DNA of 64,000 nt from Thysanoteuthis rhombus. Lineage: Eukaryota; Mollusca; Cephalopoda; Oegopsida; Thysanoteuthidae. Where the stretch lies: assembly GCA_963457665.1 (NCBI GenBank), contig OY735233.1, forward strand, positions 28,884,637 to 28,948,636, written 5' to 3'. The notes beneath the pieces were generated by a model, which saw only the letters and a list, made by a program, of their open reading frames with translations, was not told the origin of the DNA and ran no database searches. The number at the start of each line of letters is the position of its first letter. Within the stretch, counting starts at the first letter, position 1. Position numbers and translations under genes: made by a program. Positions 36,091 through 47,330 of this stretch are shown here, piece after piece.

Positions 36091-37290
36091 GGTTTGAACT
36101 GCCTCCATTCTCTTGGCCGTTGGTCATTGCTAACTGCTGGGGATCGTACATCTCATATTTTGAGTACTCTTCTCAGTATTTGTGGAGTCCCCAGTAGTGA
36201 TGTGGTCTGCACAGTCCCAATCCCCCTCTTATCTCGTTTTCAGTATCTTTGTTACGATTTCAAGTGCACCTACTATTATTGGTACTACTCTGACATTCAT
36301 GTCCACACCTTCTTCAGTTCCCTTGTTAGGTCCCTGGTACTTTCCTAGCTTTTCACTTTCATTCTTATTTACTCTGTGATTCGCTGACACAGCCACGTCT
36401 ATTATTTAGTAGGTTCTTCTTTTCTTTACCACAATAACCAGGTCCAGTCTCCTCACTTGGATGGGTGGTCAGTTTGGATGTAAAGCTCCTAGTGTAGTTT
36501 ATGACTTTTTACAGAGTTGTTTCCAGTGTATGCTGATACCATTTGTCCGCATGGTTGAATCCCATTCGTTTTCTCAGTTCCCATTCTATCACTCTTGCTA
36601 CCCTTTTGTGTCTGTTTTTATACTCTTTTTGCGCTACTAAATTATGTTTATTGAATATGTGGTTTATTGTTTCATTCCTATCTTCACATTGGTGGCATTT
36701 GCTGTTTGCTTGGGTTCTGTCGATTTTCGCCTTGATATAGCTAGCATTTGTTTTGGGTTGCCATGATTTGCGATTATGTTTCTCTCCTCTGGTTACCTTT
36801 GCGTAACCATGTCAATGATCTCACGTCTGTGACAATCTGTATCCCTGTTTCGAATTTTCTGTACAGTTTTTTTAAATTCTCATTTTTCTTTCCTTGTTTG
36901 CTGTGCTGCTCCCTCGTGTGTAACTTTTTTGTCGTTGTTCGTTACACTGCCACGGACGCTCTTTAGTATGTCTTCAATATTCATTTTTCTAATTCTGTTT
37001 TTGCTTTTTAGACACATTCTTTTATGCTGATAAGTCTTCTATCGCTTTCTTTCCTCTTTACGAAAGGTATCTTTGTCATTTCTAGGATGTAAGATCTTGT
37101 GTAGTGTCATAAGCTTCTTTGTTCGCCTGTCCATTGATTTGAGTTCTTCCTTTGTCCATCTAAAGAATAGTCCTGTGTCTCTTACTACCGATACTGCCCA
37201 TGTGTTCGTTCCTTTTATCAGATTCCTGTTATTTAGTTTGGACTCCAATATTTTCTTTATCGTTGTAAAATGTTCTCTTCTTTATTTCAT
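36000..37290 (-). mobile_element. Decayed non-LTR retrotransposon (second LINE family), 3' half of ORF
   Basis: Minus-strand frames give KLNNRNLIKGTNTWAVSVVR (37240-37180), WTKEELKSMDRRTKKLMTLH then KILHPRNDKDTF (37165-37070), a zinc-binding remnant SKCHQCEDRNETINHIF (about 36705-36655), then EYKNRHKRVARVIEWELRK (36625-36570), FNHADKWYQH (36560-36530), and a degraded C-terminal SIVGAL-like segment. This order is the C-terminal half of the same retrotransposon family as 15.1-16.3 kb. The plus-strand frames here, rich in Phe and Ser, are shadows. The ORF is broken by several stops. Confidence 0.7.
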
Positions 37291-37539
37291 TTTCATTTCT
37301 TCCGGTCGTATCGTGTCACATTCGAGAACCCCAAACATTTATATTGGTATTGTTGTTGTTACTATCAATATTATTATTATAATTATCATTATTACATGTT
37401 ATATTATTGACTCAAAAGCTATCTTTGCCGGCCATTAAGCTCAATGCCAAGTCACTTCTCTCGGATCAAATTGATGTAAAAATTATTTTCAAACAAATAA
37501 ATGATTTATTTACAAATAAATAAACACATAAATAACGGA

Positions 37540-38010
37540 GACTAACCTCAGATAGAAAGAAAAATTCCCTTGATTTCTACTTCCTGAAAGTGAAGAAAAA
37601 TGAATACCTGAAAAGGAAACAGATTACCCTCTTTAACCCCAAAAGTTAAAAATAAAGTTTACCTTCACTTTCGATCCCTAAAAGAGAAAGGTGTTTCCCT
37701 CAATTTTGACTACGCAAAGGAGGAAAAAGAAATATTTTGACCACTAGTTCCACCTTCTCTTCAGACTGCTAAAAATAGTAATATTCATTTTTGACCATTG
37801 AAAAGTAAAAAAATAGCCCCCTCCCTGTTTTCACCTCCAAGACGAAGAACGCCCCCTACTTCCCACTCTAATGTTAAAAAAAATGAGATCAGAATAAGAC
37901 GCCAGGTGAAAAACACCTGAGAATGAGGTAAAGTAATAATTCCCCCCCCAAAAGTGTGATCAGAACAAAATATTTTGCATGATTGTGTCATAAATTTCTC
38001 CCATTAAAAT
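37540..38010 (-). repeat. Degenerate minisatellite M1, copy 1
   Basis: Repeated phrases of the form TTACCTTCACTTTCGATCCC and CCTAAAAGAG..., at roughly 40-55 bp spacing. The same phrase occurs at 39.7-40.4 kb, and its reverse complement (ACTTTTAGGGGTCGAAATC) fills 46.04-47.33 kb. Divergence between units is high. Confidence 0.65.
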
Positions 38011-39659
38011 AGAATGCTCCATTTTGACATCATATCGATTGAACGCAAAATGTGGGTGTAGTTCCGCTTTATAATTCTTTTGTAAATTGAAGCCCACTCC
38101 TAGAACATAATGTAAGAGTTGAAAGCATCTGGATTTGTTTCATTCTCCGGGCATAGGTTAGGGCCTTTGGAGAGTGTACACGTCAAGAAAAAAACTTTGC
38201 TTACCTTGCTCTGTTTTTGTTGGGTCACGGTTACTTAAACAAATACATGTTGACTGTCTAATTTTCGAGTATGGCCATTACATAATGTTACTCCAAAGAA
38301 TCAGTCAACTATACCAAGGACCGATGTGGCTTTTTAAGCCAGCTAGGGATTTAAAGTTTCTGGCACAAAATTATCACACATGAGAATTGAAGGAACGGAT
38401 TCCTGCTGCAGAATTTCCATCCACCCTAGCTCCCTTTCTACCCTCCTGCTGACTTGCATTCTTTTCCACAGATTGTAGTTATTTGATAATTCACCTGTTG
38501 TCTGTTTTCATATATTCATAGACTTTTCATTCCAGCTTTCTTGAGGTAGACACTCTCATACATATAATAAGTTAATTCGTGGCGGTTACCTTTGTGAGCA
38601 GGAAGTTCAAAGTCAAATCCTCTCCTGAAATTTCTCTTCAGTTTTTATACATACATAAAACAATACAGAGAGAAACATGTTTTCATTATATCAATTATTT
38701 AAATGAAAAGGAGAAACGAGGGGCGTACAGTAGTAAAAGCTGTAATTTTTAAAAATGTTTTTTTGTAATCAAAATTAATCATAGAGAAAAATGGCAACAA
38801 TTGATCAATATTGTCGCTTTGATATTCAATCATTTTTGCAACACTTTTACAAAGTCATGATATTCATATATTTTCTCACTTTCTTTCAGTTTCACCCGAT
38901 GGCTACATCAACTTTTTGAGAGACTTTATTCCCATGTCTACGAAGATAAAGTCTGATGTCCTAGTCATTAATATTGCCATTAATCCCTAGTCTGCTGATC
39001 CGAATCGAATTAATCTTTTGTCAAGCTTAGAAAGGCTCCCGAATGACTTATCATGTATCGCACTCATATGTCCAATCCTTCCTTTATTTTTCACATTAAT
39101 TTTCTTTCTTGAATATTCCAGATTGTGCTGGGGAAGTTGTCAAAAACAGACATGTTAGGGCGACGTAATCACTTTATTCGTGTTTAGACAATAATTTTAA
39201 GACTCTCCCCTTTACTGATCTATAATGCAATGATAAAGTTCCTCTAAAGGATGATCCATACATCTCATCACGTCATACTGTTTCCCAGTAGGCAATTTTA
39301 CAAATAGTTTTAACACAAAGTCATTGAGATTTACTCAGTCCAACTGTGGTGACCTAGTCTATATTGTTGCCTGTTAAATGAAAAATTCTAATTGTTGCAT
39401 TGATGGATATAAAATGTTAAAAAACTTGAATGTCAAAGAAAACAGGGCGGATACATGTTCACAAATACCACCAATTGCTTCACAAAGATCCAAGCTGAAG
39501 GACCCGTAAGATATCTAAGGAGTAAAAAAATGTGAAAAATTTCCCTTTCATTCAAGGCTTGTGATGTAGGAGCCCGAGGTCTTGGCTCCTTGAGGGTCCC
39601 TTCCAACATTTAGTGAGAGATTTTATTACATAACGTTCGTAGAAATGCAATAATTGAAC
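38011..39659. other. No recognised feature
   Basis: No motif, exon or transposon signature is seen. A 69-codon plus-strand frame (38174-38383) has no recognisable domain. Confidence 0.45.
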
Positions 39660-40400
39660 TACTTTGTATAAAGTCTTTACCCCCTCCAATTGAGGATCTG
39701 GAGGCATTTTAAAATTAATCTCTTCTTCAGCTACGCACCCTCCTTAGCTTTTGACTTTTTATTGGGGAAAATTTACCCTTCACTTTTGATCCCTTCCTGA
39801 TTAGGAAAACTCCAGGGAGGGAGATATTACTTTGTACATACAGAGATTATTAACCATATAGAATGAAGACGGAAGTATATTTTGGCGAAAAGTGAGGTTC
39901 CACTTTGGTATTATAGTCACATGGTAAATAAACAACCAGTTAAAACTATAAAAATTCATGTATAGATGGTTGAAGTACCCGTCTACGCCAGGTGGAATAT
40001 TTAACAAGTAAGAAGGGACTAACATCTTCAAACGTTTTGAAAAGTTTCCCTTAAATTGTTGACCCTTTATTTGAGAAAAAACTTCTCTTCACTTCTGACG
40101 CCTTAAAGATGAACGATTTTCCTTACTTCACATCTGACTCCTTAAAGGAGAAAAAGCAGTTTACCTTCACTTTTGACCCTAGCAGGAAGGTAAGTCTGTC
40201 TCCATTTTTGATGTGGAGGATATACTATTGACTCCGTAAAGGGTAAAAAAGCACTTTTTACTTTTGACCCCTTAAAAACGCCTCTCTTCATTTTTGACTT
40301 CTTAAGAGGGAAGACGTCTCGCTTCGATGTTGACCCATTACATGGCGGAATATGTTTCCCTTCAGTTTTGACCCCTTAAAGGATACCCCCAACACACTTT
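39660..40400 (-). repeat. Degenerate minisatellite M1, copy 2
   Basis: Units such as TTCACTTTTGACCCCTTAAA and CTCTTCACTTCTGACGCCTTAAAG recur from about 40040 to 40390, with looser units before. The orientation is the same as 37.5-38.0 kb and opposite to 46.0-47.3 kb. A non-repetitive piece (39830-40020) is inserted. Confidence 0.68.
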
Positions 40401-41935
40401 ACGCCTCTTCAAGAATTGTGTATTAATATGAAATAAGAAGGTATGTATATTGAACAGAAAGTAAAGTTCCATTTGGACATTATAGTAATATTGTAAGTAG
40501 AACACTCTTCTAAAATCCTTTAACTGTTTTTCCTCAAAACCTCTCTTTTCAAATCTTCCTCCTATGTCCATTAGGAATGCATTCCAACGGACATTTTATA
40601 ACATGACAGACAGACATACAGAGAAACACACTTTGTGGCATCTCACTTTTATATATACAGATTTTTTTTATAGAGTATTTAATCAGAACAGAAAATGTCA
40701 CTTAGTTCTTTAATGCATTAGAATATTTTGTGGCCTCGAAATATCACTAATATTTGGGATTTAGTTGAAACAATAAAGTCCAGTTGGGCGCTGTGCAACA
40801 TTTCACATTTCTGCGTAATCAAATTCTAATCCAAAAAGAACTTTTTCGTCGGTACAAAACGAAAGAAAAATATCTGTAGGTCTGAAAGTGTTAGTTCTAT
40901 TGACATTATTTTCCCCTTCTTAACCTCACTGATACTTCAATCTATATCTCTTTTTTTTCATATAATTCAATTCATCCGTGTATAGATTTCATTATATGAC
41001 TCGACGTTAAGATATCATGACAGACATGGTCAGCGAAAAGTGACACACGTAAATCTCTATTTTTACTCAATCTATTAGAGTAATCATCTTTTCTTTCCCT
41101 TGCTAACCGGTTCAAACTCATATCTTATTTCTTATTGAATGGTCTCAATTATATTTCTCCAACCTTGCGTTCTGCTTTCATGTCACTAGATTTATTTTCG
41201 TACATATAAGAAGAACATTGCACTCAGAATCATAAGTCATAGTACACACTTATAATCCAAATTTGTTTATCCGTTATTTCACAGCAGCTTTTAGAATTTT
41301 TCTCTGTTATAATGTTGTTTATTGTCAAACTAATCCCTTTATTTCTTCGTACTTTTTTATAATTACAGAATCATCTAGTCCCTCAGCGCTGCCCAGAGAG
41401 ATTCTTTTGTATTACAAAACTAACATATATCTGAAAGAAAATGATTGAAAAGTGTCACTAAATAATCATTGTAAAGGTAAAATAAAGATCGTATAACATT
41501 TCTCAAAATGTATTTGTTTTCTCATTCAATGAATGCTTCTAGAATTCGGTAAAAATGAATAGGCAACATGACAATTTTGATCTCTTAGTTTTGAAACATT
41601 TAGGGCGACAGGAAGTATTTGTACGATGTAGAACAGAGGCTCATCCACCGAAGAAATGACAAATATGATCTAGCTTCATTGGGGGTTCACTATGTTACTC
41701 ATTCATGGAAATGTTGGACGAGTAAGTGTTGTTAATTTTATTTATACATACTCCTTATGTATATCCAGAAGTAGTTTTCGTTTGAAATAGTAAACCACCT
41801 TCCACTGACCAAGTCAAAATATAACAAAAGATATTGTTTTTTTATAAAAAAAAGCCAGACATATGTTTACATTTGCATGTGCGTGTGTGTGTAAGAATAT
41901 GTTTATGAAGCTCTATGGTACATGATACCAATAAA
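40401..41935. other. No recognised gene; transposon-tail-like patch at 40585-40670
   Basis: ACATGACAGACAGACATACA ... TTTTATATATACAGATTT (about 40598-40664) resembles the 3' tails of short interspersed elements frequent in invertebrates. The rest shows no recognisable motif. Confidence 0.4.
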
Positions 41936-42415
41936 GACTGAAGCTTTATGGTGAACGGTTCCAATAAAGACTGAAGCTTTATGGTGAACGGTTCCAATAA
42001 AGACTGAAGCTTTATGGTAAACGGTTCCAATAGAGACTGAAGCTTTATGGTGAACAGTTCCAATAAAGACTGAAGCTTTATGGTGATCAGTTCCAGTAAA
42101 GACTGAAGCTTTATGATAAATAGTTCCAATAAAGACTGAAGCTTTATGGTGAACGATTCCAATAAAGACTGAAGCTTTATGGTGAACGGTTCCAATAAAG
42201 ACTGAAGCTTTATGGTAAACGGTTCCAATAGAGACTGAAGCTTTATGGTGAACAGTTCCAATAAAGACTGAAGCTTTATGGTGATCAGTTCCAGTAAAGA
42301 CTGAAGCTTTATGATAAATAGTTCCAATAAAGACTGAAGCTTTATGGTAAACAGTTCTAATAAAGACTGAAGCTTTATGGTGAATGGTTCTAATAAAGAC
42401 TGAAGCTTTGCTATT
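41936..42415. repeat. 33-bp tandem repeat, about 14.5 copies, with higher-order structure
   Basis: The unit is GACTGAAGCTTTATGGTGAA followed by CGGTTCCAATAAA, 33 bp long. Because 33 is a multiple of three, the minus strand stays open (42429-41842) and encodes 11-residue units LQSLLEPFTIK. Unit variants recur in the same order (F-I-I-K, L-I-T-I-K, L-F-T-I-K, P-F-T-I-K, P-F-T-I-K), giving a six-unit (198 bp) higher-order period. That suggests a block duplication. There is no start context, signal peptide or flanking exon, so I do not treat the frame as a gene. Confidence 0.93.
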
Positions 42416-42559
42416 TCATATGCTCTCATATTATGCTCAGTCTATGATGATGATATCCATGCAATTCTGGTTGCTCTAACAATTATTGCAAGGGTATCTT
42501 CTCCGAAATTCAAGCGTATGCACACATTACAGACACATAAACAGACAGATAAATGAACG

Positions 42560-42562
42560 TAC

Positions 42563-42597
<35 letters not shown>

Positions 42598-42598
42598 C
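42560..42598. repeat. (ATCT)n microsatellite
   Basis: About ten ATCT units. 42600-43980 contains no recognised feature. Confidence 0.96.
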
Positions 42599-43982
42599 TC
42601 TCTTTCTGAAGGAAATTTCATAATTTACTCTCTCTGAAGGAAAAAAAATCAGTGTTGAATTCATTATGAACAATTTCTCATGACAATACATACATTTTCC
42701 CAGAAGCAACCTGCTACAGACATATAAGGCTTCGCAGAAAAACAAAAACAAAATTAAAAAAAAGAAAAAAAAAAGAAGAGAAGATGCATACAGAAGGTGA
42801 AGTGATGGACGAAATTCTTTTGTACTCATCGGCGAATATCGGAGTATTTCAATAACAAAGGCAAACCGCGGATTTTATTTTACGCACATTTCATTTCTAA
42901 TTATCTATCTGAATTCGAAATGAGGAGACGCTGCTAAGAACGCTGTGCATTTCGTTGTCCATGAACACCCACTTGCCTCCCCTGTGAAGAGGTTTTCCTG
43001 GGGGATTTACTTTCACGATTATATTATAAATTCTGTCAGCCTTTAGTTCAAAGAAAAATATTGAAAACGTTGTATCTCTATCTATAATTTTTCATAATAC
43101 ATTACGAGGATTCGTATACTTTCTGTTTGTTTTTGCCTGGAAAGTAAAACTGCATTCATCTCCAACAGAAAATGTTCATTCAAGATATGCATAAATTAAT
43201 TTGAACAGGGTCGTGCAGAACCGAGAGTAGGCCCAGGCTAGATGGGGGAATGCTCCACTATTTCAAACTGATCATTAAGTATTTTTGTAATTAGTTCTAT
43301 GTACATATGATTTATGTATTGGTTTTATATATACATGTACATGTAGAGTATATGATATACTATACTTACAAGTATATTACGATGACATAAATGTATTTTG
43401 AACGTTGGTTCAGCAATTTGTTGAGGATGCAAGGCGTTCTTAACGGTTTGTTTAGAAAGTGCATTTCTCGGAGAAATATTTCTCAGTAAAAGAGGCTAAG
43501 GTCACCATCGTAATAAAGACTTGTTTGGAGAAAAAATTAAATGATCATCTGAGAATAGAAATAATCTGATGTTCGTACCGTCTTTTGAATAGTAAACGTG
43601 TATATTCAGATACTGTTTTAATAATACTCTAGTTTAATATAACAGTAGAAAAACATAAAAGAGAAATACAGGCAAGACGGAAATGTTCAGCACAATGGTA
43701 AGTGCATCGCTACGCTGAAGCAGCTACAATATTTAATTGTATACAAAAAATGTCAAATGGAAGATATATGTACGTAAGTTGCAGAACAAAAATGATAGAA
43801 CATATTTTGAGGCAATGTTGAAAGTGATAAAGCTCGTCTAAAAAGGTATTCTAAAAGTAGAGATGAACATTAAAATGTTAGAAAATGTTCATAAAGAAAT
43901 TACATTCAAAGCAAGGATATCTCACATCTACGTTATGCGTATACGGAATAGCACGTGGTGAGATCGTCTTCAGTCTCGAATT

Positions 43983-43990
43983 TATATAAA
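43983..43990 (+). promoter_or_regulatory. Orphan TATA element
   Basis: TATATAAA stands 51 bp upstream of an ATG that opens a signal-peptide-like frame. The local DNA is more GC-rich than its surroundings (AACGCGTGGACG), which is unusual here. Confidence 0.4.
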
Positions 43991-44040
43991 ACGCGTGGAC
44001 GTTGTGTCGAGCAGAAACGCTCAAAAATATTTCGACCATA

Positions 44041-44080
44041 ATGAATTTGATTCTATTTCTTTGTAATTTTATTTTGCTTG
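44041..44080 (+). CDS. Candidate first coding exon of an unidentified secreted protein
   Basis: ATG at 44041 opens MNLILFLCNFILL, a hydrophobic stretch like the start of a signal peptide. It runs straight into a splice donor, CTTG|GTGAGAG (GT at 44081), phase 1. The upstream context ATATTTCGACCATA-ATG gives A at -3. A TATA element at 43983-43990 would place transcription start near 44013. No following exon could be identified before the PLE at 44680 or beyond, so this may be a real gene whose later exons are too short or diverged to see by eye, or a chance arrangement. It lies between NPF-2 and NPF-3 but does not resemble the NPF precursors, where the whole signal peptide is in exon 2. Confidence 0.3.
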
Positions 44081-44679
44081 GTGAGAGGGTAATTTGAAAG
44101 CTGGCTAATTATAACCTCATGAAAAAACTCATCTACATTTGTGTACACTATAAATTTCATATTGCAAAATGCAGAGGAAATTATATAAAATCGTTTAATT
44201 TTAGGTAATATCGGACACAGTAAATGTACAACGAATAATTCACATAAAACAACAAGACATTCATTAATAAAATGTATGACACAGGAAAAGCGTTTGTAAA
44301 AGTCTGTCTATTAGTGGCGAGAAGTAACCTTTTGCCTTTAGGCATGCGCGTGTATGACTATTCCTATACGCGCACAACAGTAGAAGGAGAAAACAGAACG
44401 CTAAGCTAAAACATTAGTGAAGGGTATAGACAGTTGAATAGCGAGGTTAAAACCAACGAGAATTAGCCACTTGATACAATATTGCTGATGTTTGAGAAAT
44501 TTTAATTCTTTTCAAGTGTTTATCCCGGGGGTGTTTTTTGCAACTATGAAAATTTTGCATTATTTTTACCTATGTAAATCGCATTATCTTACATTTTTGT
44601 TTTTTTTTGTTGAGGAGGCTTACTGATTATTCATGTTTTGATAAAAAATGTTCCTATTTCTATAATTATTCGGACTATC

Positions 44680-45130
44680 CTCATCTTGGTTGTTTTTCAT
44701 ACAACCTTTCGGCCGTTGTACTCTACGGCCTTCATCAGGTTTCATCTGGTAGGGTGAGGAAGTAACGAATCGAACCCTTTATTTAACTGACGGGGGGTAA
44801 ATTGTCCGCACCCCCTATTAGCATTAATAGAATTATTATTGTCTCACATTGGATTGAACCTACAACCATCAGATTACTTGCAGTAATTTTGTCTGATTCT
44901 ATAACCACTGCGCTATGTGTCCATGTGGAGAATCAGTGCTAATTTTTGGGAGCCTTAAAACCTCAGGTGACAGTTTTTGGTATCTGATGTTTCTGTTTTC
45001 TGTCTTTCATTATTAGAGGTTACCATATGGTATCCATTTCAATGCTAGGATTACTGAGGCAGTTTTTCTTACCTAGCATATGGGCTGACTCTTTCAATTT
45101 TTGAATCTTCCAATGTTCTTCCTGATCAAA
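44680..45130 (-). mobile_element. Penelope-like element, family B: C-terminus, 3' UTR and terminal region
   Basis: On the minus strand the end of the ORF reads FDQEEHWKIQKLKESAHM, then LGKKNCLSNPSIEMDTIW (45130-45020), nearly the same as the copy ending at 61779. The 3' UTR follows, containing a tRNA-like module (44925-44848). Next comes a structured terminal region (44760-44680) with CTGATGA, a GGCCG/CGGCC stem, GAAA and the hairpin GGTTGT...ACAACC. It is a truncated copy. Confidence 0.85.
44848..44925 (-). ncRNA. tRNA-like module inside PLE 3' UTR (copy 1)
   Basis: On the minus strand TAGCGCAGTGGTTA resembles the Pol III A box and GGTTCAATCC the B box (GGTTCRANNCC), about 45 bp apart as in tRNAs. 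It cannot fold as a full tRNA by eye. The same module is at the same position in the PLE copy at 61.85 kb, so it belongs to the element. Confidence 0.55.
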
Positions 45131-45142
45131 TATTTCAACTTT

Positions 45143-45262
45143 GGCCCATATGCTAGGCAAGAAAAACTGCCTCAGTAATCCTAGCATTGAAATGGCTGAA
45201 ACGTTGTATGAAAAAGAACCAAGATTAGGATAGTCCGAATAATAATAGATATAATAATAATA
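45143..45262 (+). mobile_element. Penelope-like element fragment in inverted orientation
   Basis: The plus strand repeats the last PLE codons (GCCCATATGCTAGGCAAG...CAGTAATCCTAGCATTGAAA) and then jumps to the terminal motif TGAAACGTTGTATGAAAA and GGATAGTCCGAATAATAATA. Facing the minus-strand copy at 45086-45030 it forms an inverted repeat with about 55 bp between arms. Confidence 0.82.
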
Positions 45263-45499
45263 CCTCATCTCAAAAATTCTGAGATATACTAAATTAGTTC
45301 CGTCTCCGTTTGAAGCAAACATTAACTGATGTTCACTGAAAAAAGAAACAGTTGAAACGGTTACATTTAATGCGTTTTTTTAGTCTTTCAAAACGAAAAT
45401 ATCGAAATAACTGTAATCAATACCGTCATATCCGGATAGATTTTCATTAAATTAGATACATTAGTTCATACAAGCAATATACCCGGGCTCTTGACTTTG

Positions 45500-45620
45500 A
45501 TTAAATCATTAGGAACTGTCAACCAAAACTGTCACCAAAACTATTGCTAAAACTGCCAATATAGGTTTCTTCAGTTTTCAAGTTGACTTTGCTGGCTATG
45601 TATGCATCATGCATACAGGC
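45500..45620 (+). repeat. Dispersed repeat R2, left part
   Basis: AACTGCCAATATAGGTTTCT, TCAGTTTTCAAGTTGACTTT and GCTGGCTATGTATGCAT match 55510-55570 with about 80 percent identity by eye. Nothing is recognised in 45625-46035. Confidence 0.65.
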
Positions 45621-46039
45621 TGCACAAACCATTATTCATAATTTGCCAAAAGTCCGCTTGTCTGTCTCTCTTTGCCCACCACTAAAACTACTCAACATAA
45701 ACCCATTGAATTTTCTTTGGATATGGATTTGATACTCGGTGAGTGTTTTTAGCAATATCATCTTCAAATATGCTTTTAGGGGGGTTTAATTCCAATTCAT
45801 CAATGTTAAAAAATTATCTCCTCCTATTTGATGACGTGATACAAGAATAAATATTTTTTCTCAAATCTTTTCTCGGAAATCAAAACGTGGATTGCGTTCT
45901 TTATCGAAAAAGAAGCAAAAACATTCCAGCATATCACTATGTTCATTGGATACATAGATACCTTGAGTATTGTAGTTTCAATGCAGTGTATTTGAGGTAT
46001 ATTTTTCAAAAAGTTTGGGCATCGGAAGTTACGTCAATT

Positions 46040-47330
46040 ACACGGGGAGAACTTTTTATGTTTCACTTTTGGGGCCCCGAATCGAGTCAGAACTTTCATT
46101 TCTCACTTTTAGAGGTCAAAATGAATAAGGAACTTTCATTTTTCACTCTCAAGGGTCAGAATCTAGGAGAAATATCGTTTTCTTTTTCTGGGGGTCGAAA
46201 TTGGTGGGGGGGGGGATTTTTTTATCTTTTCCAGTTTTTTCTTTCGAGAGGGGATTTTTCCACTTCTAGGGGTCAAAATCGAGGGATATCTTTTTTCTTT
46301 TAGGGGTCGAAATCCAAAAGAATTTTTTTTTTACTTTATGGATCGAAACAGAGAAGTTTTTTTTTTACTTCAAGGTTTGACCAATTGACAATAGAGATTT
46401 TTTTTAAATTTCAGGGGTCAAAATTAAAGGGGGAGAGTTTTTCTCCATTTTATGGGATCGAAACCCAAGGGATTTTTTTCACATAGAGGGGTTAGTATGA
46501 TGGCAAGATTTTTTTCATTTTTGGGGTTCAAGATCGAGTGGAATATTTCTTTTCCATTTTAGGGGGCAAAATCGGGGCATTATTTTTATTTTACTCCGAG
46601 GGATAAAAAACTGAGGGGTAGTTTTTCCACTCTGAAGGGATGAAATTGAACAGATTATTTTTTTTCCACTTTTAGGGGTCGAAATCTAAGGGAATAATCT
46701 CCCTTACTTTTAGGATTGACCTTATCCATAACTGGGGGTTATTTTTCCCACTATCAGGAGTCGAAATCCAAGGGAATTCTTTTTCTACGTTAGGGTTCGG
46801 AATCGAGGGGATTACTCTTTTCACTTTCAAAGGTCGAAATAGTTCTTCCACTTTCATGGGGGCAAAACCAAGGGGAACTTCCATTATTTACTCATGGGGG
46901 ACAAAATAGAAGGATTATTTTTTTTTATATTTAGGGGTCTAAATAGAAGGGCAATTCATTTTTACTTTCAGGGATTTTTTTTGTTTACGAGGGAGAAAAT
47001 TTTATTCCAAGTATAGGGGTCGAAATCCTAGGGATTCTTTTTACTTAAAAAAACAAAAAACAAAAAAACAAAACAGAAACTCTGCCGCACTTTCGATTAT
47101 GACACATGAGTGTGGAGGGACTTTTTTTTCAGTTTAGAGGGTAAAAATCCAAGGCAAGAATCCCATCCCATTTGGGGGCCAAAAATCGAATGGGAACTTT
47201 CATTTTTTACTCTTGGGTGTCAAAATCGAATGGGAATAATTTTTTCCACTCTTAGATGTCAAATTCTTAGGGTAATTTTTTTCACCTTTAGGAGTCGAAA
47301 TCCAAGTGATTTATTTTTCTACTTTTTCAC
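46040..47330 (+). repeat. Degenerate minisatellite M1, copy 3 (long array)
   Basis: About 1.3 kb of diverged units with the core CACTTTTAGGGGTCGAAATC followed by AAGGGAATTTTTT, at spacing of roughly 45-60 bp. Examples begin near 46110, 46260, 46300, 46410, 46670, 46750, 46835, 47015 and 47280. The frames across it (45887-46303, 47110-47397) are repeat artefacts. Confidence 0.82.

Noticed and set aside
41936-42415. CRISPR-like array
   Set aside because: The units are contiguous with no unique spacers, and the window is animal nuclear DNA.
41842-42429. 195-codon repetitive protein (LQSLLEPFTIK units)
   Set aside because: It is open only because the tandem unit is 33 bp. No convincing promoter, signal peptide or exon boundaries.
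45887-46303. 138-codon plus-strand open frame
   Set aside because: Its second half lies in the M1 minisatellite and its first half has no domain or splice context.
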